This document shows, piece after piece, positions 11,718-23,161 of a stretch of DNA of 64,000 bases. The translations under genes were made by a program, and so were the position numbers. Source of the DNA: Cryoendolithus antarcticus (Eukaryota > Ascomycota > Dothideomycetes > Cladosporiales > Cladosporiaceae). The notes below the pieces were generated by a model. The model was not told the DNA's origin. It worked only from the letters and a program-made list of their open reading frames with translations, and did no database searches. The stretch lies in NCBI GenBank assembly GCA_002077065.1, contig NAJO01000016.1:620001-684000 (forward strand), given 5' to 3'. Position 1 is the stretch's first letter. The number at the start of each line of letters is the position of its first letter.

Positions 11718-13068
11718 ATGGCGACTACCACGATCACGCAGGAGGCACGTCCGGCACGTATGACCGTGCAGCCGTCCAGGAACAGCGCGCTCAAAGTTGA
11801 TGGGACCGACCCCAAATTTGGAGATTGGAGAGATGATTTCGTCCGTGATGGCTATGCTGTGATTAAAGGCGCAATCCCTCGCGAGAGAGCAGACAAGTAT
11901 GCCGATGGCATGTACAGCTGGTTGGAGGGCTTGTAAGTTCAGCAGTCAATCGTTCTAGGTTCGTACCGACGTTGACTCTCTGCCCTCAGCAAACTCGGCT
12001 TTGATCGCAACGATCTGTCCACCGTCCACAAGGACAAATTGCCTACCATCAACGAGAAGGGCATGTGCCTGCAATATGCTGTCACTCACGAGGACTTCGC
12101 GTGGGCAATCCGAGGCGAGCCTGGCGTCATCGATGTCTTTGAGAAGGCGTATGACACAGAGGATCTCATCGTCTCCTTCGATGCAGTCAACTTCGGATTC
12201 CCGGGGTCAGTGTATCGCTTCTTACGTGCTTCTAAAGCTTGCCACTGACGCATCTTAGCCGCACAGATATCGCGAAGAATGTGCCGTGGCCACATCAGGA
12301 TCAAGATCCCACAAAGCCCGGTTTCCGGTGTCTTCAAGGTCTAGGTGAGATGAACACCAATTGACATACTGCGCATTCACTGATGAGCTCGAAATAGTCA
12401 ATTTATTACCCAACGGCCCTAAGGACGGAGGTCTCATCGTCTGCAAAGGTGGGCATCTCCTGTCCGAGGAATTCCATGAGGCCATGAAGGAGGAACCTAG
12501 GATCCCGGCGTGGACTAACGAGTGGTTCGGTTTCACTGATAGTGAGTGCCGGTCTCATACTGTCACGGTAGGCGTTGCTGACGGTCCGTAGATGGCATGA
12601 AGTGGCTTGAAGAGAAGGGTCTTGAATGGATTAAGATCTGCGCTGAGCCCGGTGATCTACTCCTGGTTAGTGCAGTCCTCTTAACACTGGCTGCTAAAAC
12701 CGCGGACTGACTTTGAATGTTTGCAGTGGGATTCTCGGACACCACATTACAATCTGAGCTCCGAGACTCACCAGCCACGCTTCTGCGTCTACACATGCTA
12801 CATGCCCGTAACCGATGCATCGCAAGCCGATCTTATCAAGAAGAAATCGGCTATGGAGCGCTGGGTGGGTACCACTCATTGGCCAAATGCAAGGCACACC
12901 GGATCGAATGTAGCGAAGCGGGACGGCGAAGAGGATCCACACAATCGCTTCGAGCCTGTCAACAAGCCAGTGATGAATGAGCGGACCTTCAAGTTGACGG
13001 GTATTCCATACATCGTAGCGGACGAGGCAGGTGCTGACGCGGTGGAAGCGTCTGCCGCAAGGACATGA
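11718..13068 (+). CDS. phytanoyl-CoA dioxygenase-like Fe(II)/2-oxoglutarate oxygenase 1
   Basis: Six exons (11718-11932, 11990-12205, 12259-12344, 12398-12541, 12592-12665, 12727-13068), introns 50-61 nt, 358 aa. The double-stranded beta-helix iron ligands are visible: VPWPHQDQDP (His-x-Asp) and WDSRTPHYN (distal His), with RFCVYTCYM as the following strand that usually carries the 2-oxoglutarate-binding Arg. An N-terminal FGDWRDDFVRDGYAVIKGAI is typical of the PhyH family. These enzymes hydroxylate, desaturate or rearrange small molecules with oxygen and 2-oxoglutarate. It is a paralogue of the gene at 24084 (shared FGDWRD, VDVFEK, GPxDGGLIV, WDSRT, GTTHWP, NRFEP) but has four more introns. 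The start chosen is the ATG at 11718; the longer frame begins with GTG. Confidence 0.9.
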
Positions 13069-13512
13069 TTGTGTATCTGTGGGACTCGGCGCTGTATACC
13101 AGAAATCTGTCCCAAGAGCTTCCTTGATGAGTTCCAAATGCAGCCTGGTGCATCTTGCTTCCACGGGAGCGCTCCGAACGTGACTGTAGCCACTGTCGCC
13201 GGAGGATTAATGGCTTGACTTCGTAGCATTTATCGGAATGAGAGAATGTTGGGTGCTTGGACTGGAAGTGTTGTGCGCATCTAGCCCGACCTCCTGCGTA
13301 CTGCAAATGTCAACTTGCGGCATTCAGTGATAACAAACATGCCGTCTTGAACCGTGCAGTTGCTGTGTCACTGATACATCGTACATACGTTGGGCTCCAT
13401 TGATCAGTACCCGCCAGCTACACGAGCGTTGCAAGTCGCAGCGTTTGTTCTATGCATCCAGTCCGAGACAGGACGGAGTGTGGCTGATACCTTCCAGCAA
13501 AAACGTAATGTC
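13069..13512. other. convergent 3' intergenic region
   Basis: 444 bp between the ends of dioxygenase 1 and the regulator gene. Several overlapping frames exist but none has family motifs; I see only the two 3' untranslated regions here. Confidence 0.4.
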
Positions 13513-16500
13513 TCATCGCAGATTACCAAGATCATCCATCAACGTGCAGAGGCTCTTGATCAGCTGCGGCATGCCATCCCGAGTCTCCGTTGGACAATTG
13601 GCTTGCAGTATCGCAGAGCCTACAGCCAGCACTGATGACGGATTGCGCAATTCACAGATACGGCCGTCCGGGAAGCGCATGCAAGGACGGCCGTCGCCCG
13701 TGTGCACGAAGACATCCGTCGATTCGTCCTTGATGTCATCCAATACGACTTGCTTGACACTGTGTGTGCGGAGGAGTCCCGGGGGCGAAGAGCGCCTGTG
13801 GCTAGACGTAGGTGTGTTGGTCCCAGTGCGTCTCGCCGAGTCTCTGCAGAGCATTCCATACGTCCACAACACCATTACGGCGTGATAGGTAACGAACGAG
13901 TCTGCACCGCGTAGCTGAAAAGGGGGCACTGCTTTCGCTGCACGCATCGCTTGCGCAGCGTGCCAAACGGCGACTCTGGCCGACTTTCCCTTTACCCAGA
14001 CCTGGAGATCGTGGTATGCGCGATGGGCTTCAAGCTCGCCACACTTTCCTGCAAATCGCATGACCGTGTCTATATCGATGTTCAAGATCATCATTAGGAA
14101 GGCATGAATTAAGCGTGTTGTTGCGGGCAGGTTGGCAAGGCTAGGCTCGAAGTCTCTCAGCTTTTGCGACAAGGAATGTTGGCGAGCTTGCAGCCATAGG
14201 GTATTCGAGGGATCACCACCGTTAGCCTGTTCTGCTGTAAAATGGATGTCAGCGATAATGTCACGTGGTGTCGCTACCGTCGGTCCCACATACCTTTTAG
14301 CACAGTGGCCTGCTGATTGTACTCCCAGATCTGTGCTGCTATGCCGTACAGGAACGTCGTAGCCGCCAAAGTCCTATCGATGTTTCGCGGCAGGAACTGC
14401 ACCATGTCATTGGTGGACAACAATGATCTTAGAGACACTGAGGATGCACGAGTATCGCTGGCCCTGGACATGTTCTCCAAGTACAGAGCTCTCCAGGACT
14501 CAGCCGAGGGTGCGAGCCAAAGATCTCTGGAAGCTGGTAACGGCACCGTCAGCTCGGCGTATGATATAAGACATTGGCGATGTCTGGCGATAGTCATAAG
14601 CATATCATGTTCGAAAAGATGGTACACAAGCCGTTTGAAAGACTCCTGCTGCGCCCATCGCCGCCACAGAGCCTCAGTGACTTCTGTGCTGTCGCTTGCT
14701 GACGGACTGATTTCTTCGTAGGCAACCTTGTCGAGCTTGCCGAATCGTCGCAAAGCTGTGATTACAGGCTGAAGGTTGGACTCCGCGATCTCCATTTTCC
14801 TCTTGTAGCTTCATCATCGTCAGCGAAATTCTTGGGTCGTGCCTGCTAGAGATGAACGTACCCGCAAAAACCGCATACATCTAGCCAGATCATCGAAGCC
14901 TGGAGGTATTGTAGATCTCGGACGCTGCTGTTGTCTTCCTCACTGGCAGATGCCAAAGCCACACGGGCTATCTCAAGCAGGACGAGTCCAGTACGAGATA
15001 TTGAAGGATCCCCAAAACATACGCAGCCAGCTGCAATCAGCGCCACTAGTAAATCTGTTCGAGTTTTGTCGGACGAGAACGTGTAGGGATGAATCCATGC
15101 GTCGGTCTCCAGTCGCTTGGTGATGCCTACTTTGAGAAGCAGCTCGAGGCATTCGTTCGACGGGAAAGTAGGTACAGATATCTTTGAGTTTGCAGTCTTG
15201 ATAACGAGCTGAAATATTCGATCTCGAGATTGAGATGATAGGTCGTCGGGGATTGCGACCGAAGGGGCATGGGGTGTATGAGGAGAAGCTGCAAGGTTCA
15301 TGCTCCGTTCGTCTACCTGGATACGATTATGCTCGGAGAATGCGTTGGACCCGCTTCCAGGCATCCATAGCCTTGTACAACGAGTCAACAGCTTTACTTC
15401 GGTATGCCTTCACACCATCATCGAGCGTGGATACGGAATTGACTCACCAGGGAGAGTCTTCTAGGAAGATACTGTGACGCTGTCTGGCTGACTCATTCGG
15501 TTTCATGGTTCGTTGCTGCTCCTTCCCATTGGTATCGACTTCATCGGTACGCATTGGTACTGCTGATGGTAACGGGTCCATTGCCTTGTCAATCGCCAAT
15601 GAGAAATCGATATCGAAAATTGAGGAACTTCCGATCCAGTCTTCCTGCTCAGGTATCATGGCAGAAAGCTCTGGAGGGACCATCACATCATCGCCGCCGA
15701 CCCATGTCTGGTTTGGCACCATGATCGACTCGAAGAAGGCCGGAAATGCCGAATTGAAGGCAGCATCCCAATCATCTGGACTAGCCAGAGGGATAGTACT
15801 CGCCGCCATGATCGTCAAGTCGGTCGGAGCTTGAGAAGCGAATCCCATATCTGCGAAACCATGGATAGACCCATTGTCCTGGTTGTTGCTCAAACCATCT
15901 GCGGCTCGCGAGGTCGTCACCGTGGCAGAAGACGGTGACTCATCTCTTGGACTGCCTGCGAGTCCAACGCGACTAAGCGACTCGCTTGAGCACGCGACTC
16001 CGCGCTTTCGACATCGCTTGCAAGGCCGTTCGTCGCCTGAGCCAAGTCTTAGAGATGCGATACGCGTCCATGCTACCAGTGCTATGCTCACCACACTTCA
16101 GCTTCGACTTCACACAGGCATCGCAGGCCTTCACAGCCCTTTCTATTGACCTCTCAAGTCCCTTGTTGCCTTGACTGCGATTCTTCTCGTGAGTCGCTTG
16201 ATGTCGCAGTAACAGATCCCTGAGAGTCATCGATCAGCTTCGAACAACGACCTGAAGGGTAGATGAGCCCATTTACAGCTACGTACCGTCGATTGAAGCC
16301 CCTAGGACACTCTGAGCATCGGAACGTTCTTGCATTACGATCTGTGCAGTGTAAGCTCAAGCATAGCACGTGATTAAATTGCAGACACCTCAGACATCCC
16401 GGCCATATCTGGATCGTACTCACGTGAATCTAGATGCCTGTCAAGGTGGTCACGACGCTCGTAGCTGCGCGCGCACACTTGGCAAGCATGTGCGTGCTTG

Positions 16501-16541
16501 ATGTCCTCATTCCCCAGCGGCGTGGTGCTCACGGTGGCCAT
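13513..16541 (-). CDS. C2H2 plus Zn(II)2Cys6 transcription factor with fungal_trans region
   Basis: Seven exons (16424-16541, 16287-16341, 16092-16219, 15448-16036, 14862-15371, 14294-14808, 13513-14234), introns 53-82 nt, 878 aa with every junction in frame. The N-terminus holds two C2H2 fingers, CQVCARSYERRDHLDRHLDS+H and CSECPRGFNRRDLLLRHQAT+H, then a complete binuclear cluster, CDACVKSKLKC+GDERPC+KRC+RKRGVAC (spacing 2-6-5-2-6). The C-terminal half carries the fungal-specific activator region, with KRKMEIAESNLQPVITALRR and RLVYHLFEHDMLMTIARHR. This combination is a known fungal regulator architecture. It is the only regulator inside the 9.9-25.1-kb cluster and is the natural candidate for its pathway-specific activator (inference). 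Introns interrupt both C2H2 fingers and the zinc cluster. The start is the ATG at 16541 just before the first finger. Confidence 0.92.
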
Positions 16542-17563
16542 CTCCGCATTTGATGCAGAATAAAGCCAACGTACGGCATACGGTCTGAGTGGGAACAAGC
16601 GAGGCGTACGGTCTGAGATATATTGCTGACCCGAAGAAGCGTGTCAAGAGGACAGTGAGATGCGGAGAAGGTGGACCATCTCCAGTCTGGTGTCCCCGCA
16701 TGGTGCCACGCGATGGGAGCTGCATCTCATCAACGTATTCACCCGAAGTCTCGCCAGTGATCCGGAGGACACAGCTACGGTAAGTGACACGGCACTCAGT
16801 TGCGGTCTCGTCCGACGCGACCATTTGGCCTCATCTCTGCATAGCGACGGCTGCTGGGACAGTATTGTCCTCCAAGTACGTCCACTCCTAGAGGACCCAG
16901 AGCAAACACACTCAAGAGTGATACTCAATCACCTGTACTTCATCCCCAAGGTGATGATCTGGCGACTGGGCCGAGTAGTGGTACACATTCAACATGTAGC
17001 TGGCACTCGCTTGTTTTCCGCTCCGTCATTTTTGTGTAGATACAACGACTGATGTAATCGAGAGGCTAATCGACCAAAAGAGTAATGCGCTGCCTGTATA
17101 CTCACCATCGATTGCGAGTCTACCTGGACCTGTGATGGGCCCACGGAATGCCACGATCCCCATACAAGCAATATACCATGTCCTGCAAGGCGACCAGGTG
17201 AAATAGCTGTGGACCGACGAAGCAGCGCTGGCATCTTCTGAAGAGGCAAACATCGATCGTTGACAGTGTGCATTGAACCTGCTACGTTGAATCAGATGGA
17301 AGCCAATTAGCTTGCGCGATCTCATACCTAATTCTGGAATTTGCTGAAGCTTGTCTCTGTCTCCGGTGATGTCCATGGGGTGCTCACTCGGTAGTGATTG
17401 CCTCGATGTTCACCTCGTGGTCAAGACTAGTAACACGGGGGGCCATTCGAGGTCTCGGAACATCAAGTCATGGGGTATGTGGTGTCTTTAAGTACATATA
17501 TACGGTTCGCTCCGCAGCGCAGGGTGGTCTAGATCACCGGCCTGCTCCCACATCCAGTCTCGC
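16542..17563. other. 1.0-kb region upstream of the regulator gene
   Basis: Between the start of the regulator gene and the end of the MFS gene, both on the minus strand, so it should hold the regulator promoter. A two-exon frame on the minus strand (17376 to about 16989) can be built with a 49-nt intron but has no recognisable motif and atypical composition, so it is not called. Confidence 0.4.
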
Positions 17564-19567
17564 TCAGTGAGTCAAAGATGGCTTGCCTGTCCGCTCCTTG
17601 ACTGCCCACTTTCCAGTGAACTGCCGAATGCGCTTGCCAAAGAAGTAGATTGGAATGCCGATCAACCCTAGACCAGCGGTAATCCCAGCATACGCACCAA
17701 AGGCACCATCGTATCCTGCGGTCTCGATGAACTTGGCTACACCATAGCTGGAGCCGAACGAGACGAAACCACGCATCGAACAGATGACCACCAACGCCGG
17801 GCCAGCGCGGGCTGGGTATGAATCGAGCAGGAAAGTTATGCCGACGATGTTGCTGCCAATGAAACACAGATAGTAGGCTCCGTAGGCAAACACTATAGCG
17901 AACCAGTGTAGTTTGCCAGGGAATTGGGCTGCTTGGCCGTAGAGGACCGCAGCAAGAACACCAAATGCGAGTGGGATACCAAGAGGGAGCAGTCGAGCTT
18001 CTGGTTCGTGTACACCACCCTGAACTTGCGTTAGTAGCGTCGAGCAGCGTGCATCGTGCCATGTGGCGACCCATTGAAAGAGCAAAGGGTACATGATCAC
18101 AAGGAACTTACATTCTTCCGCGCCTGACGCTTGATTATCCAATCGGACCCCTCTCCTAGTAAGGGTAGGGCGACCAAGGCCGTGAAGATCTGCGCGACAT
18201 TTATATATGAGACTTTGTCGTTGCTGAAGTTGTATCTACAACACGAGTCAGTCTCTTGCACCCAACAATAATGGCTGTACAGTACTTACGGAGGCGCGGA
18301 CAGAATCGTCCCATAAGTAGTGGCGAGTGCTAAATGTCCGTTAGTGCCTGTGGTACTGAGTCGTACGTCGTGCATGTTATGCACTCACCAATGTTCACGC
18401 CGAGCGTGAACCCATTAAGGCAGAAGATCCAGAAGACGTTGGGGAATAGCATGATCTGAAAGGTGTTCTTGAGCGCATAGAACCCCTCGCTCCAGTCGGG
18501 TTTGTTGACGAAGAGGCGCATGTCGCTTCGCAAGGTCCGAGGTTGATATCTCACGGTGTCTAGCGCAGGTCGCTCAGACATCTTCATAGGCTTCGGCTCT
18601 AATTTCTCGTCAATGTAGCCAGCGATGAGCTCCGCAGATTGTCCGTATGCCGCAAGGTCGCGGACGTACTTTGTCTCCGGCACAAAGAAAATGGACACAA
18701 TTAAGACAGCAGCTGACAGTCCAACGCCAATGAGATACCACGCCGTAGTACCCACAGCACCAGCGATAGGTGATGCGAAGATGTTGAGGATTGCCGAGAC
18801 AACAGTCTGCATGGCGACCTGCCACATCAGGCATTGGCTGCGCTCGTGGATGAAGTGAACTTCCTGGATCCTTCGGCGAATGTCAGTCGCAAGTCTAAGG
18901 ACGAGCGCGTTTCATTGGAACCGAGCAACTTACATCATAGGCACGAGGGCTTCTGAGTTGCCGGCACCAATACCGATCAGCATGCGCAGCCATAGATGAT
19001 GGTTGTAGTCTTTAGCATAGGCACTGAGACATCCACCGAGGATGAGAATCATGCAACTGCCAAGGTATACTGGTCGTCTACCGATGGCGAGTGCCAACGG
19101 CATAGAGATGAGGTTGCCGACACCCATGAACATGGATGGGTATGTCATCAGAGCGGTTATGTCGGCGTAGGTCGCCCCCTTCTCGACGTAGCCAGGAATG
19201 TAGAAGCCGAGAAGTCCACCGAAGCCAGAGACCATGCTCAATCCAGCGCTCGAGACTGCAGCGTGTTAAAGGCGTCCACTGTAGGATTGGATGCATCCTC
19301 ACAGATGGACAAGAGCACTACAAATAGGACCTTCCTCCACTTCGGCATATTGAGAGGATCTGATTATGAAGTCAGCATCATGCCGCTATGGTAGCTACCA
19401 TTGCAGTGTTGCTCACCTCTTGGATCCGCGCTGGGCTGTGGAACCAACATCAACTCTTCGGTATCATTGATGGTGACAGTGCCCATTGTCGCCGTTTGCT
19501 TGAGGCCATTGATCTCGTCCTCGGCGAGCTCATGGCGCTCGACCGTGGAAATGTGCTTCTCATCCAT
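17564..19567 (-). CDS. MFS transporter, DHA1/HOL1-like
   Basis: Seven exons (19417-19567, 19303-19359, 18934-19255, 18389-18870, 18290-18329, 18112-18235, 17564-18019), introns 47-92 nt, 543 aa. Predicted twelve membrane helices with a long central loop (VPETKYVRDLAAYG to KPDWSEGFYAL). Diagnostic points: DPLNMPKWRKVLFVVLLSIF before helix 1, ALAIGRRPVYLGS (motif A region), VPMMIQEVHFIHERSQCL, and ARKNGGVHEPEARLLPL, the GGVHEPExRL signature of HOL1-type fungal carriers. Such plasma-membrane carriers move small organic cations or metabolites by proton coupling. It sits in the cluster beside the regulator and probably imports the pathway substrate or exports a product (inference). The promoter has an inverted GCCGAT pair about 115 bp upstream of the ATG. 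Confidence 0.9.
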
Positions 19568-20087
19568 ATTACTGTTTGTTCGAACTTAGAGAAGGCGAGG
19601 AAGTCTTGCAGTCACAGAGCAGTGCCCAGGATGAGAAGGGTATACTGGCAGCGATGCAATGGGATATTGAGAGCGTTGAAGGATCGGCGAGAACTGGCCG
19701 ATGTTATACATATCTGGTTCCGAGAGGAGGGATGATAGCCCTCGCAAGCCTGCCCACAAGTGCCAGTATACCCAGATCTGAGCACGTCGCAGGGTAGGAT
19801 TCGGCATACACCGAGTCAGACCTGGAGACCCCATCAAGGCCTCGTGGCTAGTGTGCGCCCGGATCAAAAGCCGATCATGGAGAGTGTGGAGACTCACTAC
19901 GGTCAAGGCGCGAGAATAGGCGCGGCCTAGATGTCGGCGAGTGTTGACAATCTGAAGGTGGCGTCAAGTTCGAGGGAAGAGTGGAGTCGAAGGAGAGATT
20001 GAGCACGGCTTTTGTGGGCAATGCGGGGAACGAAATCTGGGGACTTTTCTGGAGATGGTCATGCGAAGTTTCCTCAAACGTGGTCTA
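19568..20087. promoter_or_regulatory. upstream region of the MFS gene
   Basis: About 520 bp between the MFS start and the inverted-repeat element. It contains ATCGGC-8-GCCGAT (19683-19702) and a further GCCGAT at 19870-19875. No convincing gene is seen. Confidence 0.4.
19683..19702. promoter_or_regulatory. inverted repeat ATCGGC-8-GCCGAT, candidate operator
   Basis: Perfect 6-bp arms with an 8-base spacer, about 115-135 bp upstream of the MFS start codon. It places CGG and CCG triplets as an inverted pair, the usual format of Zn2Cys6 dimer sites. It shares its arm with the palindrome at 11459-11470. Function not shown. Confidence 0.3.
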
Positions 20088-20190
20088 CATGACTGTTGAT
20101 CAGTGTCACTGTCTAGGACATCCGTGTGACACCGTAGACTGATCTAGCGGTTCACCGAAGTTGACTGCACTCAATCGTGGCCCATCCACC
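20088..20190 (+). repeat. left terminal inverted repeat, 103 bp
   Basis: Inverted partner of 20812-20914. The first 23 bases and a further 15-base block (CTGCACTCAATCGT region) are identical to the partner. Confidence 0.75.
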
Positions 20191-20811
20191 CCGACCTCGT
20201 CTGTGGTGGTCACCCCCTACTTCCCTGATGCGTGGCCTGCGGTTTTCTCGCACGTCGTCCAGAATAGCATTGCTCCTCCGTCCATGATGCAGATCTATAA
20301 AGTACTCTTGACCCAAGCCGTTACAACCAAGGTGCAATGCACTACATCCGCCTCCTCAAGAGTCTGAACGCTCCTGTGCTACTGTGACGACACCTGTGAC
20401 AGTAAAACTCTCCATCGGCATCGCTAGGAGGGAGCGCAGTTGTAAGAGTCTTTGCTGCTATGTCACTCTCCTCACGGACGCTGAAGGGTAGCCCCCCACT
20501 GGCGCAGGTGAGCTGGAATGGCTGTAGTCAACGATGTACGGCTTCGAGGAAAGCGGATGACCTGGACGAGCTGCTTGCTCCTTTGCTACAGGCTCGATGT
20601 TCCGTCGCCGCTTCATGACTGACCACGGCGCCGCAATACATTGGGCGTATCTCGGCATTGCTGACAGTCTGTTGATCAGCGAGTGGAGGAATCCAGGAAA
20701 GACGAAACCGACTGCGACCTCGGGTTGATAGCAAACCTCGAGGACCATTCAATGAAGGTGTTGAATGGTTTGTACTCGGAACATATCGAGAGGAGCTCCA
20801 GGTGTTGGCAA

Positions 20812-20914
20812 GGTGGGTGGGCTACGATTGAGTGCAGGCAATTTCGGTGAACTGCTGGATCAGTCTATGGTTTCACACGAATGTCCTAGATAGTGACACT
20901 GATCAACAGTCATG
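20812..20914 (-). repeat. right terminal inverted repeat, 103 bp
   Basis: Reverse complement matches 20088-20190 at 93 of 103 positions without gaps. Relative to the left copy, six differences read G-to-A or C-to-T, two read T-to-C, and two are transversions. Confidence 0.75.
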
Positions 20915-21222
20915 CAGCGCCTGCCCGACTCGGCCCGAATGACTTGTGCCGAGAGATGGCAGAACTTTTGGACGGTGCGCTCGTAGCGCCGTCTGACCCT
21001 TAGTCCAATCCAATAACCCACGATGAAGGTGCTGCCAAGCATGCCGCGATACAAGTCCAGGATCTGAAGTGTTGACGACGGTAGTAAAGCGAGAGGCATC
21101 TCAGGCTTCTCCTGAAGGTTCGCATGTTGTTCATGCTCGCGCCATGGTGGCCATAAGCGCTTCAGCAGAAGCTTCCGCGGTCAGGGAGGTATCTCATGAG
21201 ACCTTGATGCCATCTATATAGT
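20915..21222. other. short intergenic remainder next to the hydrolase 3' end
   Basis: About 300 bp after the inverted-repeat element. Nothing recognisable; probably the 3' untranslated region of the hydrolase gene. Confidence 0.35.
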
Positions 21223-23161
21223 CTACTGAGGGATGAATGGCAGTATGATACTGCTGGGGTGCTCCGGACCAGTATGGATCTTGTGCATTCCCTTGTTCTT
21301 CTCATGCTCCGGCCGTGGCTTTGAAAACGCATCGTACTCCGTGAAGGCTGGCAGTTGGCCGCCAATCTGTACGCTGATGGACTCGCCAGCGTCGAAGTCG
21401 TATCCGATAGACCAGATGCCGATCTCGAGCTTAACGATGGTGCCAGGTGGGATCTTCTCCTCCTTGTCGTGCGGGTGGAACGGGAACTGAGGGTGTAGAC
21501 TCCGTTCCTGATCGTAAGCTCGGTGAGAGGCGCGCAGAATGCCCATTGAGCCCTTGTGGAGATTGAGCACTGCTTGTTCCTTCAAGGGAATTTCCTCGAT
21601 TGTGTTGTATGGCATTGCCTTGAAGGGGAAGTTGAGATGCATCAGAAGATTTCCCTTGGCGTCGCGTTTGCGGAGGGTGACGAAGATGATAAGGTCGTCT
21701 CTCTCCTCGCAGGAGACATAGAGCACCGCCTTTGGCAGACCGATGAGTCGCGTCTTGTTTTTGAATGTGTACGTGAAGTCGGCGAAGTCGTCTTTGTTTG
21801 TACTATCGTACGTAGAGACGGACGTCTCTTTTGCGGGTTCTGAGTTGAGAGTCCCGCTGTGCAGGAACATTTCGCGATACTCGGTACCGGGGACTGGGTA
21901 GTCTTCGAGCTCAATGTTATCGATGGCTTCGCGGTTGCCGAATTGCAGCGCAGACCACCTCACTTTGGGTGTGTCCATTTCCCAGCCATTGTCTTGGCCT
22001 CTCAAGTAGAAGTCGAAGTATCGATGAAGCTCGACATCACTTTCTGGGTGACAGTACAGCTCAAACCATTCCTGAGCACTGGACCAACGGATCCATTTCT
22101 TGTCGTGTGGTATCGTCATCCATCCGCGCACCGAGCCCATTGTGTGCATGCTCGAGAAATCGCTGCCAGAGATATAGACCGGACATTTCACCTAAACAAA
22201 GGTCAGCAAACTAGACCAGACGAGCAGCCCTACTCTCAGGAAATCGCACCTTGGACATATCTGCGCGCTTGTCCGCCCAGAATGGGTTGCTCAATGGATA
22301 CTTTTCGTACATTGCGGCCATGTCCTCGACGCCGTTATTACCTTTGATGATCAGCGTCGAGATGAGGTCGAAGTTGCTCATGTGGAACCATCCACCACGA
22401 TTGAATTGTTCGCGGTAGATATCTCCAGACCCCTCCCAGGGAGCGATAGCAGCGAGGTGCGGTGGGTTGAGCTCTGCAGCGCGCCATTGTATGATCGCAA
22501 GCGCCGAATTACCTGCCATGCCAATCTTGCCGCTGCACCAGTCCATTGCCGCAATGGCCTCTATGACATCGTAGCAGTCCTCGCCATCCTGAGAGCCCAT
22601 AACATGTACGCTGCCCTCGCTATTGCCAGCTCCTCGGGCGTCGACATTGATGATGGCGTATCCACGAGGGCACCACTGGAGGGAACATCAGCCACGGTCT
22701 ATGCCCGCTATCGATAATGGCCTTCAACTTGCCTCGCATGGATCAAGACCCTCAAATTGTTCATAGCCACTCAGTGCCTCGCGTGGGACACAGCAGTTCC
22801 AGACGGTCACGGGCAGCATGGTCAAGGAAGCATATTTTTTACCATAGGGACTGAAAGAAACTTGGACATCGTCAGCACACTTGTGGTATCTGAATGGATG
22901 GGTTGGCTCACTGATCGCTGGCAGCTTCTCGTCCCTGGCCTCAGCAGGCCTATAGATATCGGCATACATCTTGATGCCGTCCCGTGCCTTGATTTCAACG
23001 TCATGTTCGACACGGATGTCACTCTTCAGCGGCTTCGCGTTGTTGTGGTTGGAGCCTTTCTTGAGAATTTCGGTGCGGTTGGGCGTGAAGCCCTGGTAAT
23101 TGTTGTTGCCGATCTCTGGCTTGCCAATTGGCTTGAAGATGATGGGTGTAGACTGCGGCAT
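21223..23161 (-). CDS. CocE/NonD-family serine hydrolase (X-Pro dipeptidyl-peptidase S15-like)
   Basis: Exons 22912-23161, 22733-22860, 22250-22675 and 21223-22191; introns 51, 57 and 58 nt; 590 aa. The alpha/beta-hydrolase core has the nucleophile elbow GKIGMAGNSALAIIQW, the strand GYAIINVDARGAGNSEG, PVYISGSDFSSM (likely acid region) and a C-terminal HTGPEHPSSIILPFIPQ with candidate catalytic His. The last 250 residues form the beta-sandwich C-terminal domain of the X-Pro dipeptidyl-peptidase class. Members cleave esters, amides or proline dipeptides, and many fungal ones are ester hydrolases of unknown substrate. The second intron begins GCAAGT, a GC-AG intron, required to restore DPCE+WCPRGYAIINVD. 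No signal peptide, so probably intracellular. In the cluster it could open an ester or lactone intermediate (inference). Confidence 0.9.

Larger units (their letters stand above)
20088..20914. mobile_element. 827-bp terminal-inverted-repeat element (non-autonomous DNA transposon or MITE-like)
   Basis: The two ends are 103-bp inverted copies of each other, aligned without gaps with 10 mismatches (about 90% identity), 8 of them transitions. Both outer ends read CATG followed by ACTGTTGATCAGTG; CATG is itself palindromic, so it may be a 4-bp target duplication or the true terminus. The 620-bp interior has no transposase-like frame; the longest open stretch (minus, 20458-20748) has no motif I recognise. 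The repeats do not continue beyond these borders. It lies between the MFS promoter and the 3' end of the hydrolase gene, so it splits the cluster without breaking a gene. The element class is undetermined. Confidence 0.65.

Noticed and set aside
13400..13885. 161-aa plus-strand frame opposite the last regulator exon
   Set aside because: Antisense to a well-supported exon of the transcription factor.
16989..17376. Two-exon minus-strand frame between the regulator and MFS genes (ATG 17376, 49-nt intron)
   Set aside because: Splice signals are acceptable but the protein has no motif, odd composition and no clear end; it may be promoter sequence of the regulator.
20458..20748. 96-aa minus-strand frame inside the inverted-repeat element as a transposase remnant
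   Set aside because: No DDE/D residues, HTH or other transposase signature; the length is expected by chance.
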